This document shows, in pieces, positions 1 through 11,118 of a stretch of 64,000 bases of DNA. How positions within the stretch are numbered: position 1 is the stretch's first letter; every line of letters begins with the position of its first letter. The translations under genes were made by a program, and so were the position numbers. This DNA is from Ehretia macrophylla (Eukaryota > Streptophyta > Magnoliopsida > Boraginales > Ehretiaceae): contig CM075770.1 in NCBI GenBank assembly GCA_037974665.1, positions 94,236,850 to 94,300,849 on the forward strand. The letters run 5' to 3'. The notes beneath the pieces were generated by a model. It saw nothing but the letters and a program-made list of their open reading frames with translations, had not been told where the DNA came from and ran no database searches.

Positions 1-864
1 TCACGGGATTGAGGAGCAGAGGGCGTAAGACTCCGTTGTTACCCATGTGGCGATTAGATAAGAGATAATTAGGCTTCGAAGATAGCAAGGCTTCGACGAT
101 AGTAAGACTAAGTAAGATGCATATTAGATTATAGGAAAAATAGACTAGTTTATTTATTTTCTTTGTATTTGTGGGAAATACATACCACTCAGTGTACTTG
201 TATGTATTCTACCATTAGTTTATATGATCCAGACATGAATAAGTTTTACATCGTCTTCAGACTAGAACCAGTTTCAGACTCAGAGATGAAGAAGAAGATG
301 AATCCAGTCAAGATTCTCATCAGACATCATCATCGCAAGACGACGAAATTACTTTCGGTCACTGTGAAAGTAATCCAGTTAGAGACATCATCATCATGTC
401 AAAACAAAAGATCTTTCGGCTACAGTAAATGCCAGACAAGATCATCACGTCAAGACAAAACAAGATTCGGCCACAGTAAAAGCCGACCACTATTCATGAA
501 TAGTAAAATCACTTTTTACTGTTCACTTTAGGAAAAGTCACTTTTGACTTTTCATTTTACATTTTCACTATTGTAATCACAGATTCGATATCTTATATTA
601 AGACAGAGTCTGTCTCGACATAGGATCCCGATTTTTTCTTCCCTTCTCTTATTTTTCTTTTTATCCAGATCACTTTACATTGTACTCTTGTACAACCAAC
701 AGTGTAGCACAGTTCTTCCAGATCATCTAATAACAAGTAAGAGACATCTGTCTCCTTTTATCTTCATCTTTGTCGTATTACATTTATTTATCTTACTATT
801 ATCTGTGTTTATTCCGCTTTTTTTGTTATGGCTTTCATTATCTCATCTTTTCTTGTTTGTTTAT

Positions 865-866
<2 letters not shown>
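1..866. other. Unassigned AT-rich region, possible LTR or viral-promoter remnant
   Basis: No open reading frame here has a recognisable domain. The stretch holds three imperfect repeats (listed separately), CACTTTT-rich sequence around 500-560, and a pyrimidine-rich tract around 630-860. The order repeats, short AT-rich core, then pyrimidine-rich leader is what an LTR or pararetrovirus-type promoter region can look like. I see no paired LTR or primer site, so this stays a guess. Confidence 0.25.
318..490. repeat. Three imperfect ~55 bp tandem repeats
   Basis: Three successive blocks share a CATCA(T)C start, a CAAGAC or CAAAAC middle and a TTCGG-C-ACAGTAAA-type end (near 325-378, 384-435 and 440-488). 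Spacing is about 50-60 bp. Repeated blocks just ahead of an AT-rich core often act as LTR enhancers, but no function can be shown here. Confidence 0.5.

Positions 867-921
<55 letters not shown>
867..921. repeat. (TA)n microsatellite
   Basis: An uninterrupted alternating TA run of about 55 bases, clearly visible. It directly abuts the possible non-autonomous element that follows. Confidence 0.97.
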
Positions 922-924
<3 letters not shown>

Positions 925-1090
925 GGGTGGTTTGGGTTTATCAGTTTCGATGCTAAAAACCATGAATCAAACCATATAGTTGGTTTTTATAAAATCTTAA
1001 ACCATATCCATTGAAATTTTTAAAAAACCACCAAAAGTGGGTTAGTTTGGGTTGGGTTTAGCGGTTTGGCTGTTTCGTTGCACACCCCTA
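922..1090. mobile_element. Possible small hAT-like non-autonomous element
   Basis: The segment is rich in GGTTTGGGTTT-type blocks (near 928-945 and 1044-1070) and ends in TTGCACACCCCTA, whose reverse complement TAGGGGTGTGCAA resembles the terminal repeat of many plant hAT-type elements. The left side begins TAGGGTGG beside the TA microsatellite, so the left end and any 8 bp target duplication cannot be confirmed. It could simply be low-complexity GGTTTGG sequence. Confidence 0.3.
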
Positions 1091-1680
1091 GTTCACTCTA
1101 TGTAATTGTATTATTCAAACTCTGCTTAGGGGTAGGTGCTTCAGTTGGACTTTTTTTTTAATATTCATTCTATGTAATTGATAATTATTCAAACACTATT
1201 TAGCGGTGGGGCTTCGATTGGATTTTTCTTTTGAGATATTCACGCCATGCAGTTAATGATTATTCAAACTCTGGTTAGGTTGGGGCTTCAGTTGGATTTT
1301 TTTTTTGAGATATTCATCCAATGTAAATTGATGATTATTCAAACTCTGTTTAGGGGTAGGGCTTCAGTTGGGATTTATTTTTTGGAAAAATGTGTTATGT
1401 GTTATGAAATTCTCTAGATGGATATTCATTACACGTAGTTGACGATTATTCACACCCTATTTAGGGCCACGACTTCGATTGGATTTTTCTTTTTCTTTCT
1501 GTTTTTGGAAAAACTGTGTTATCTGTTTTGAAATTATCAGGATAGATATTCGCTTCATCTAATTGATAGGGATGGGCCTTTGGTTGGATTTTTTTTTTTT
1601 GAAAAAACATGTTATATGTTACGAAATTATCTAGGTAGACATTTATTCCACGTAGTTGATGACTATGTGATTTGTTCATA
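1091..1680. repeat. Tandem array of ~70-110 bp degenerate units
   Basis: A unit containing ATTATTCAAACTCTG, then TTTAGGGGTAGGGCTTC, then a GTTGGATTTTTT run recurs at about 1110, 1190, 1258, 1334 and 1446, with a partial copy after 1560. Early units are about 70-80 bp. Later ones gain a GAAAAA-TGTGTTATGTGTTATGAAATT insert and become about 110 bp. No coding potential is evident. Confidence 0.8.
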
Positions 1681-1903
1681 ATTTTATGACTAAATCCATC
1701 TTTTTACAAGCATTGCATAATAAAATTGATATGAATTGTCTTATATTTGAGGGATTTTTTGCACATTGCAGGTTCTCAATGCGAGAGGAACAATTTGAAT
1801 AAAAAAGGAGGGAAAAAAGAGCAAGAAAAAAAAGAACTGGCGTGAACCCGCTCGAGCAACTAATGAACTCGCTCGAGCAAGTTCCTGACCTGCTCAAGGA
1901 GGT
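1681..1903. other. Gene-free segment with repeated CTCGAGCAA motifs
   Basis: No coding sequence seen. Near 1848-1898 the motif CGCTCGAGCAA occurs twice, followed by a variant CTGCTCAAGG, at roughly 22 bp spacing. CTCGAGCGAG-type phrases are frequent in non-coding parts of Athila-type Gypsy elements, so this may be a scrap of one. That is an inference from style only. Confidence 0.3.
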
Positions 1904-2287
1904 TGAAAAAAAGGTACATGTTAACTAGATAGTACTAAGTTCAAAAACTTATTTTAACGCAACGAAAACTAATATCATGCAAAATATGGATCAAAACACA
2001 CAATTAACAAGTAAAAATTGCATAAACAAAAACATGTATACTATCATAATCATGTAAACATAAAAAATTCAGCACTAGTGGAATTTTACCTTAGTTCGTT
2101 AACTTAGAACTTAACGAATAAAAGATGAACAAATCTTTGAATATGCTCATACATTATTCTTCACACCTAGAGAGAGGATCTTCTAATTGCCTTTTCCCTT
2201 ATAACCTTTTTTTCTTGCTAACTACTGCTAGATTAAATTGTGGTATTCAATTTTGTTGTATTTTTCCTGCATGTGGTGTGAGAGACG

Positions 2288-2333
<46 letters not shown>

Positions 2334-3816
2334 GTCTCTTCTTCTTGCTTTAGAACTTGTGATGTGTGTTAGGAGCTGATGGGTCGAGCTCCTTATATAG
2401 AAGAGAGAAAATCCTAAAGCTAAAAACAAGTATATCAAGGATAAGTACTATAATCTTGTCAGGAATGTACCTAAACACTTTTATGAATCTTGGACTTTTG
2501 TTGTTCTTCCTTATCCTTTCTCTTGATCTTCTAGATTTCTAAAAGCTTTCTCTACATGCCTTACACCCCATCCATACGCCTAGCTTCTCTTCTTATACAA
2601 AGTTGCCAAATTTGTTCTAGCAAGATTCCATAATAAGCTTAATTGTCTAATTAGGAAACTCTACTACCAAAATGAAAGTCCTTCCTAACTAAAAATCCTA
2701 GTTGCATTAGGGCTCTAAATTTGGAAATTCTAAGACACATGAAAAAATACCAAAAAATAACAATAGCTCCAAATAGGAATTAGGCTAGAGGAATGATCAA
2801 AAGACATAAACACCTGGCTCTTAAAATGACCAAAATATCCCTGCTAACTCCTAGCAACTTTTTGACCTTTCAACCTTAACTCAATCTACTAAAGGGTTAT
2901 GGCTGCACTTCAGGATGAATAATGTATTCCATAAAAGCTTGTCATACTATGTATGATCTTTGTCTTCGACCTACTAAGTAAAATGATCAAAATGCCCCTC
3001 CATGTAACACTCATAGTCAAGAAAGATCTTTTATCTCATACTATCTCTTTCCTGATTGTATCCTCTCTTTGAGACATCTAATACATAAAATAACCATCCA
3101 CTTGATATGAAACACTTGAGCTAGGGAGCGAATCTCAAGCCAAATATCTAATATATCATTGAATAAAATATACCACTAAGCTTAAATTTGGATATTTTTC
3201 GGATTATCACAATGGAGCAATTACTCCATCATGTGATGACATGGATTCTATATTGCATACACACGTCCCAATTATTCAAACCCATATACCTAATACACAA
3301 AGTTGTTGACCCACAGTTGAGAACTCACATTTTGGGTATCAAAGTACATAAACTTGACCTCATCAGTTCATCCACATATGCTCAAGATTAAGAGCATTGG
3401 TCATTTATTAGCATAAGGTATAATTGATCTTTATCTTTGATAATATCTATTAAGAGATCATACCTAAGTGGTCTGATTCAATGTGTGACACACACACACG
3501 CTAGTGAGACAAGTCCCCAAAAACCTTCAATGACCAAGGCATGTTACCCTACATAGAAGACTTTCTCACTATAACCTTATCCTGATAAATTGCCCAACTC
3601 TATCATTCAGTTATGAACAAGATCTAGAAATAAGTGTCTATGACTTTGACCTTCCGTGCTTGGTCACCGTGCACCTGCCACTTAGTTAAATCAAGGACCT
3701 CTATACATGTAGATACATATAAATATAACATAATTAATACTAATATATTACAACATGTATCCATCATTCCAAAAATGTCACGTGCTAGTGGTCTTTAGGA
3801 CATACTAATTCCAACA
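1904..3816 (-). repeat. Copia-1 3' LTR
   Basis: This repeat matches 7228-8919 along its length (for example ACATGTATACTATCATAATC near 2033 and 7351). It contains a (GA)n expansion that the other LTR lacks, which explains part of the length difference (1913 against 1692 bp). Confidence 0.85.
2293..2334. repeat. (GA)n microsatellite inside Copia-1 3' LTR
   Basis: A GA run of about 42 bases with one GG interruption. The partner LTR has only a short AAGAGAGAGAAAA at the matching place (about 7646-7658), so the run grew after the element inserted. Confidence 0.95.
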
Positions 3817-3836
3817 GACTCTCACCTGCACTAAAG
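3817..3836 (-). other. Copia-1 polypurine tract
   Basis: Read on the minus strand this is a purine-rich AGTGCAGGTGAGAGT block directly ahead of the 3' LTR, the expected plus-strand primer position. Copia-2 carries a closely similar AGTACAAGTGAGAGTA at its own 3' LTR. Confidence 0.7.
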
Positions 3837-3839
3837 ATA

Positions 3840-4700
3840 AAATATTGCCTATTGTAAGACCCATAAACTCTACATGTATGACGAACACTTTTTCTGTAAG
3901 GGTTTTAAATGGATTTGCTAAGTTATTTGCTGAGTCAATTTTTTCTACCACTCTATTCCCGCGGTTGGTAGATAAGATGGTACTTTTTCTCTATATGTTT
4001 ATGTTTTTGTTGCGATCCATAGGCTCCTTACATTGTGCTGTAGTACCACTATTGTCATAATATATGTCAATAGGTCTATTGACCGTAGGCATAACTTCTA
4101 AATCCATTAGGAACTTATGCAACTTCAAACGTTGCTATATACTCTGCTTTTATGGTTGAATCAACAATACAATTTTTCTTGATATTTTTTCAAGAAACAA
4201 CCCCGTTTAACAGAATAAAGATGTATATAGAAGTAGACTTTTTGAAATCTTTGTTAGACTAAAAATTCGAGTCTATATCAGCTAACGGCGTTAGATTGTC
4301 CACAGGCTACTCCAACACATAGTTCTTCGTTCTTCGAAGATACTTGAATATGAGTTTCACTGATACCCAATGTATGAGTTCAGGGTTTGATTGATATATG
4401 CTGACCATGCCTACGATATAATAGAGATCCAGTCTTGTCCTTAACATTACATACATGAAGCTACCAACAACCGAAACATATGATACCTTCTTCATGCTTT
4501 TTATCTTCTCAAGTGTCTTTGGACATTGATCCTGAGATAGAAGAACTCCATGTTTAGAAGGTAGTAAGCTTTTTTAGAGTCTTACCTGCCAAACTTGACC
4601 AGTATCTTCTAAATATACGATGATTGGGATAATATTAGTGTCCTATGTCTACAATCTAGTAATAGTTTGATCCCAAGAATATAATTAGCTTCTTCTAAAT
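3840..4700 (-). pseudogene. Copia-1 late pol relic (reverse transcriptase end and RNase H)
   Basis: On the minus strand, residues near 4307-4495 read like the Copia junction of reverse transcriptase and RNase H: a VSYVSVVGSFMYVM block and a YLRRTKNYVL block match the family's usual YASAVGSLMYAM and LRYLRGTKDY. Closer to the LTR, a STIKAEYIA-type stretch near 4150 matches the RNase H motif usually written ATTEAEYIA. This is a broken fossil with several breaks. The domain order agrees with gag lying upstream at 4930-5542. Confidence 0.75.
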
Positions 4701-4929
4701 CCTTCATTTAGAATTGAGTAGATAGTCAAACGTTTATAGATGAAGTACTTTCATGTGGGCTTATCACTTGCACCGTTCTTCTTTTTGTTTGCACTTGAAG
4801 TACTTTTCTGTGGGCTTATTACCTGCACCTTTCTTATTTTTACCAGCTCCTTCATCTTTTCACCATTTTCCTTTCTATTGCTTCCCTTGGTTCTTAGACT
4901 TCTCCCCTTATGGGTTGACGCCTAAGCTA

Positions 4930-5542
4930 TAAGGGTTTGACCTTTGGGCTTCATATAGCCTCTACCACCTGAAGCCCCTTTATAAGCTCTGGGAATGTCA
5001 TGTTCAACTTTCTCATGTTGTAGTTGAGCTTGAACTGACTGAAAGATTCTGACAGAGTCTCTAAGATCATGTCTACTTGACTAGCAATATCAATCTAGGC
5101 TCTAAAGGTTGTAGCAATATTGATCATCCATCATCTTGAGAACATGGTCTCTGACAGTATCCCTTCTGCCATTTTTGCAGTCATGATCTCCCTTTATTGC
5201 AGCTGACCAAGCTAGCCTACTTTTGTTAGCAACCATCTCAATCAATGAGGTCATCATCTAGGTGGTTATGGCCATACCTTCATGCTGCGTTTGCAGAGCG
5301 TTGGTCATAAAAGCCAACATGTAGCACCTGGCTACATTATTAGCTTTTACCCAATGTTGCTCCGTCTCACGTTGCTTATTAGTGACATTAGCTCGTAACA
5401 TAGAATGAGGATGGGTCAAGACATACTTGTACACTTCAAGCTCGAGTACTATGTCCAAATTCCTTTTCCAATCCACAAAATTTGGGCCAATTAACTTATT
5501 CTCCTTGGGAATAGTGGCCAATGGGCTAAAGGAACCTGACAT
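4930..5542 (-). pseudogene. Copia-1 gag relic
   Basis: The minus strand encodes a Copia gag (UBN2/Retrotran_gag-type) beginning at 5542 with an MSGSFSPLATIP start, followed by KLIGPNFVDWKRNLDIVL, the usual L-G-NF-WKRNL opening of this family. The remainder toward 4930 keeps TAKMAEG- and RDHVLKMM-like phrases typical of the gag middle. It is closely related in style to the Copia-2 gag at 22836-23520, suggesting the same lineage. It is broken. The nucleocapsid zinc knuckle is not clearly seen. Confidence 0.8.
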
Positions 5543-7227
5543 TTTTTGGATATATGTATAGTAATAATTAGAACATTCATGTGTAATGCAAGTATATCAT
5601 GTATAATATAAAGAATGAAAAGACAGATATACATAGAACTTATCCCCTTAGTAGTTAACCCTTTAAACTACTTTAATGCATCAGTGTCTTAATCTCTTCA
5701 TAGTCTCTCCATCGTTAGGATGGTCGAGCCTATAGTAACATTAAGTCAAACATCTGTTATGTTTGAATTGTTATTTTTGTTCAAATAAATACTATCCAAA
5801 TGATGAACCAATCATAGAGCGGTTTGGCTTCTCTGGAATAAAGTTTATTCAATAAAAACTATTTTTTATAGAGTCGAGTGAATTACCATTCTTTTATGAT
5901 ATTCTTTAGAATGTCCTTGACTTAAGCCCTCCATAGGGTAGTGACTCTCATGTACATCATATAAAGTAATTTTTTGTGAAGAACTCCATCATTAGGATGA
6001 CTGAACTTTACTAACACCTTATTTATGAATATCCACGTTAAGTCTGTCCACTAATATCTAAATGAAATATCACCCTCCATAGGGAACAAACTGCATGGTA
6101 AGGCGAGGTGATACCATTTATTAGTACAAATCAGAATTATAAAGCCTTGGAGTTTTTCAGTTCCCTTTTCCACTCGATTATTTAATCAAAAGGGTTTTTA
6201 TATATGATTTATTTCAATACTTAAATTCTAGGTTTTTATCTAAATGAATCTTGGACTAATAATATTCTCAAGTATATGGGTTTAGCCCAAACACAATTGA
6301 ATATTATAACCTTTGTTTAAAACCTTTTAAGCATACTTTAAAATCATATTACTTAATCTGGGCTTAGAGAATCCATTTGTAAGGCCTACTTAGGTAATTA
6401 TTAAGAATTGGGCCTCTAGAAGTAAATTCTTTCCCTAGCTAGTTTTAAACGTAATTAATCCTTAGATTAGAATTAATCTAAGATTTGATTAATTAAATTT
6501 TAACTATCCAAAACCTCAGTTAATTAGGATTTGTCAGTTTTAAATCTTATTGGTGCATATGCTTCTATGTGATATATAATTATCCTTACATTTAATAAAA
6601 TCAATTAAATGTTAATATACCTAGAAACAAATAATTAAAAATAATTAATTTACCCCTTTCTTTGATGGCTCCCTGTAGATTTGTCCAATTTCAAATTTGA
6701 CCATAATCTTCATAGGCTTGCAAAATCACACCACAAAGTCAACTATTGCTGATTGACCACCTTTGACCACATGTTGACCACACCCAAAGTGCTTAGTGAG
6801 GCGTGCGAACATGACTCCTCAAGTTGCTTAATGTAATTTCGCAAAGTCTAAGAAAAACATGTAAATTTAGTCTAAAACAATTACATCCATTCTTCTATGT
6901 TTCTCCAAGAAGCTATATCATTCAATCTACTAATTAAAATAATTACAAGATTCCTATGCATAAACTAATAATCTTACATCAATTTTTAACTAGATTGAAT
7001 AAATACATACCCAATACACATGCGAATCGTCAAATGGGGCTAATTCTTGCTACAAGAGGATTAATTATGCAAATAATATGACCATACACACATTATAGCA
7101 TATTAAACATAAAATTCCAGCAAGTAATTAAACCTTAAAAATCGCCACTATCGAGTTTTTTCTATATGATTAACATATACATATATTACGATTTTCATGT
7201 GTTGTTGTGGCTTGTCTTTGATACCAC
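5543..7227 (-). other. Copia-1 5' leader with repeated mini stem-loops
   Basis: About 1.7 kb between the primer site and gag, without coding sequence. It holds four short dyads of the CCCTCCATAGGG / CCATCNTTAGGATGG type near 5711, 5933, 5987 and 6070. Copia-2 has comparable hairpins in its own leader. See the finding on leader hairpins. Confidence 0.6.
7215..7226 (-). other. Copia-1 primer binding site
   Basis: On the minus strand TGGTATCAAAGA follows the 5' LTR end almost directly, resembling the tRNA-Met type site TGGTATCAGAGC used by most plant Copia and Gypsy elements. Confidence 0.7.
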
Positions 7228-8919
7228 TGAAGGTACATGCTACCTCAATATTAATAAATTCAAAAAATTAATTTAACGCAGCAAAAACTAATAGCATGTG
7301 AAATATTGATCAAACCACATAATTGACATGTAAAAATTTTATAAACAAAAACATGTATACTATCATAATCATGTATAGATAAAAAATTCAAAACTAGTTA
7401 AATTTTACCTCAATTCATTAGGTTAGAACTTAACGAATAAAAATCCAATTCTTTAGCTTAGAAATTAACGGATATAAGATGAAAAATGCTTTCACTATGC
7501 TCACACGTCATTCCATATGCCTAGAGAGAGAATCTCCTAATGGCCTTCTCCCATATAACCTTATTCCTTGCTAATTAGTGCTAGATTGAATTGTGGAATT
7601 CAATCTAGTTGTGTTTTCCTTTTCCTACATATGCTATGACAGATTAAGAGAGAGAAAATATATTCTTTTTGCTTTGGGATGTGTGATGTGTGTGAGGAGC
7701 TGATGGCAAGAGCTCCTTATATAGAAGAAAGAATATCCTAAAGATGGAACTAAGACAAGACACATAGAAATGGAAAGTCCTTCCTAACTAAGACTTCTAA
7801 TTGCATTTGGACTATATTTGGCAACTCCAAGACACATAAGAAAATACCAAAATACAACAATAGCATCAGATAGGAAACAGGCTAGAGGAAGGACCAAAAG
7901 ACATAAACACTTGGCTCTTAAAATGACTAAAATGCCCCTGCTAACCTTTAACAACATTTTGACCTTTCAACCTTAACTCATTCCATTAAAGAGTTATGGA
8001 TGCACTTCAGGATGAATACTGTACTACATAGAAGCTTGTCATAATATGTATGACCTTTATTTTCGACCTAAAAATACCTCTCCATATAACACTCATAATT
8101 AAGAAAGATCTTGTACCTCGTACTATCCGTTTCTTTATTGCATCTTCTCCTTCAGACATCTAATCCATAAAATAACCATCCATTTGATATAGAACACTTG
8201 ATCTAGGGAGCAACCCTAAAGCCAAATATCTTGTATACCCCTGAATAGAATATACCCCTAAGCTTAGATTTAGATTATCTCCTGGATTATCAGAAGGGGG
8301 CGATTACTCCATCACACAATGGTATGGATCCTATATTGCATATGCACGTCCCAACTAATCAAACCCACATATGCAATATACAGAATTGCTGATCCACAAT
8401 CGAAGTATCATCCATAGTGTATCCAAGTACATGAACTTGACTTCGACAGTTCATCCACATATGTTCAAGATTAAGAGCACTGCCACTTAGTAGCATAAGG
8501 TATCTTTGATCTCTGTCTTTGATATTACCTATTGAGAAATCATACCTAAGTGATCCAATTCAATATGTGACACATACACACTAGTGAGACAAGTCTAGAA
8601 AACCTCTAATAACTAAGGCAGATCACCCTGTATAGGAGATTTTCTCACTATAATCTTATCCTGATGTAATGCCCAATTCCATTATTCGGTTACGAACATG
8701 ATCTAGAAACAAGTGTCTATGACTTAGACCTTTGGTGCCCGTTCATCGTGTACTTAAGTCACTTACGTAAATCAAGGACCTCTATACATACATATACACA
8801 AACATATAACAGAGAGAATGAAGATGAATGGTATGATTAATACTAACACATTACAACATGTATCTATTCATTCTAAAATGTCACGTGTTAGTGGGCTTTA
8901 GGGCATATGAATCCCAACG
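7228..8919 (-). repeat. Copia-1 5' LTR
   Basis: Partner of 1904-3816. In element orientation it starts at 8919 and ends at 7228, next to the primer site. Confidence 0.85.
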
Positions 8920-9313
8920 ATAAATTTAAAGATGCGCATATTTTTTTTATTTAGGTGGTCAAACTCCACCGTTGACCATGATATTTAGTGGTTTAAATAC
9001 TATCTCATTCCTTTGAGTAATGACTTTTTGTATTCTTTTCTAACCCTAAACATAAGAAGAAGCCTCCTCCCATCCAAGAACATGCGAGGATGAAGATTGT
9101 AGCCAAGATCAAAGGAGATTCAAGAACTTAAACCATCTTCAACGTATAAGCTTTCTTGGACTTTTCTTCTTTATTTTGTCTTTAGCTTTCTTCATTATGT
9201 TTGCACACTAAACCCTTTGATTTAGGATGGTAGTTAACCTTTACTAAATATTATATTAGGATTCGTGGCTGAGAATCCAAATAATATAATTGTTAATCAT
9301 GGGGACTAGGGTA
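8920..9313. other. Gene-free stretch between Copia-1 and Copia-2
   Basis: No coding sequence recognised. A W-box style dyad, TGGTCAA and TTGACCA with a short spacer, lies at 8956-8978. The CCCTAAACATAAGAAGAAGCC-type text after 9044 has the look of a plant LTR leader, but no partner is found. This is the left flank of the Copia-2 target site. Confidence 0.3.
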
Positions 9314-9318
9314 TTAAC
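9314..9318. repeat. Copia-2 target site duplication (left copy)
   Basis: TTAAC here and TTAAC at 39608-39612 flank the element exactly. The same five bases also form the outer end of the fold-back element. Confidence 0.8.
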
Positions 9319-11105
9319 TATTGGAATTTGTATGCCCTAAAGACCACTAGTAAGATATCTCAGTATAATAGATACTAAATAAGCATGTCATATTCTCTCT
9401 ATTATTTGATATATTTGTATTCAATAAAGCTTCGTGATACAAGTGAATAGCATAGATGCATGGTGATCCGCACAAAAGGTCTATGCTATGAGACTTGGAT
9501 CAAAACTATAGGTTCATAACCGAATAGTGAACCTGGGCACTTCACTATGTTAAGGTTATAATGAGAAAGTCTCATATTTGGTAGGGTGACCTACCATGGT
9601 CATTGGATGTGCTTTCCAGACTTCTCTCATTAGTGCATAATAGTGATGCAATCTCAGTGACATTACTATCATTGTTAGAGAACTAAAAACATCTTAAGTT
9701 GCTAAGTAACCAATACTCTATATCATGAGCATATGTTGATGTGTTAGTTGATCCTAGGACATGTGTTTTGATTTACTATAGGTTAGGGTTGACAACTCTG
9801 TGATTTGGACACATGGACTAGATCCATTAGATGGCATGCATATGAATCATGATTCTATGACTATCTTAAGTGATAGTGAGCTACTCGCTTGGAGTTATCT
9901 ATATAGTCATCCAAATCTAAGCACTCATTAATATAACTCAAGCTATATTGGATACTAGACTTGTGGGTCGCTCCCAAGAATAAGAGAATAATATCTACGC
10001 GATAACTATAGGAAAGATAAAGGTCCAAGGTGTAGATGTAATCAAGATAGGATGATTGTGCAAATACAAGACCTACTCTTGATTACTGTTGAAAACATAG
10101 AAGGGTATTTCGATCATTTTACTTAGTAGGTCAAAGACAGAAAAACTCCCTCAAATGTTTATTAATTGTCGTAGAGTGCAACCCTAGCTCTTTAGTTGAA
10201 TGAGCTAAGGTTAAAATGGTCAAAATACAGCTAGTGACTAGCAAAGGTATTTTGGTCATTTTGTAGCTACGACAATTATGTCTTCAGGTCCCTCTCTTAG
10301 CCATTTACCCTTCTTAGTGTACTCTTTGTTCTTAGCTTTGATATCTATAGAAATGTGGTGCAAATAAGAAAGGTTTCTTATTTAGGAGTGTGTAGCACAA
10401 TTTAGAAGTTAAGACATTAGGATAAAAGACATTCTTGAGACAAGAATGATTGTCCTAGCTAAACTCGTCTTAATGGAATGTGGCTTGAGCAATTTGGTGT
10501 GTGGAAAGCTTAAGGTAGCATGTGGGGATGATGATATAGAAAGGAGATATTATTTTGATTTTGAATTATGAAGATAATGAATATTATCTTCAATTTTAAT
10601 TCATAGAAAATCAAATAAAGACTCCTAAGCGTTTAAGGACTCCAGATGTGATCTACCACTCTTCCTCTCTCTTAGATACACATTTATCTAAACCCACATA
10701 CATACACACGGCTATTACAAATCTAAAATATAAAGTTCTCTCCATACATACACAAAAAAACATAAGAAAAGAAGAGAGAAAAAATCTCCCACCGAATTTA
10801 CACACTAAATCTCAAGGGTAGCGGAATAGGGGAGAAGGGTTGAAGAAGCTGTCCAATTTCAGAGTTTCTCGTGCTAGCAATGTGTATTCCAGTGCTTGGT
10901 CAGTCCATTAATCTTGTGTGTGTTGAGATTCTATGCCAACACGTGAAGGTTTATCGACTATATTTTGATTCTACACGTTATTTCGATTGCGAGAATGTTT
11001 TATTCCATAGATTTGTGGTTTAATATTTTGAATGCCTACATATGTTTTATATGCCATGTAAAATAAAATTTATGTCCACCTTAGTTTAGATTTCATAAAC
11101 CATCA
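9319..11105 (+). repeat. Copia-2 5' LTR
   Basis: 1787 bp, matching 37814-39607 from its first TTGG-ATTTGTATGCCC to its last TTTCATAAACCATCA. A primer site follows one base later. Confidence 0.92.
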
Positions 11106-11106
11106 G

Positions 11107-11118
11107 TGGTATCAGAGC
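11107..11118 (+). other. Copia-2 primer binding site
   Basis: TGGTATCAGAGC, the standard plant initiator tRNA-Met complement, one base after the 5' LTR. Confidence 0.92.

Larger units (their letters stand above)
1904..8919 (-). mobile_element. Copia-1: old Ty1/Copia retrotransposon (Angela/Tork-like), minus strand
   Basis: Two long direct repeats (1904-3816 and 7228-8919) flank an interior with a primer site and gag beside the right LTR and a late pol region plus a purine tract beside the left, so transcription ran right to left. On the minus strand the left LTR opens TGTTGGAATT and the right LTR has the same start in slightly changed form. The LTRs differ by well over 10% in the parts compared, so the element is old. 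The interior is only 3.4 kb, far less than a whole Copia element, and it is heavily broken. No clear target duplication was found. The lineage call rests on the LTR start, LTR length and gag style. Confidence 0.85.

Noticed and set aside
688-1014. A 108-residue frame with many hydrophobic residues, looking like a membrane protein
   Set aside because: Its Tyr-Ile repeat is the TA microsatellite in translation, and the rest is pyrimidine-rich low-complexity sequence.
2125-2379. Frame with an Arg-Glu repeat, and an antisense Ser-Leu frame at 2247-2438
   Set aside because: Both are translations of the GA microsatellite inside a Copia LTR.
8956-8978. TGGTCAA/TTGACCA dyad as a possible stress-response W-box promoter of a host gene
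   Set aside because: No coding sequence follows it, and a single dyad is expected by chance in a region this long.
11107-11118. TGGTATCAGAGC considered as part of a tRNA gene
   Set aside because: No tRNA arms or A/B boxes around it; it is the complement of a tRNA 3' end used as a retroelement primer site.
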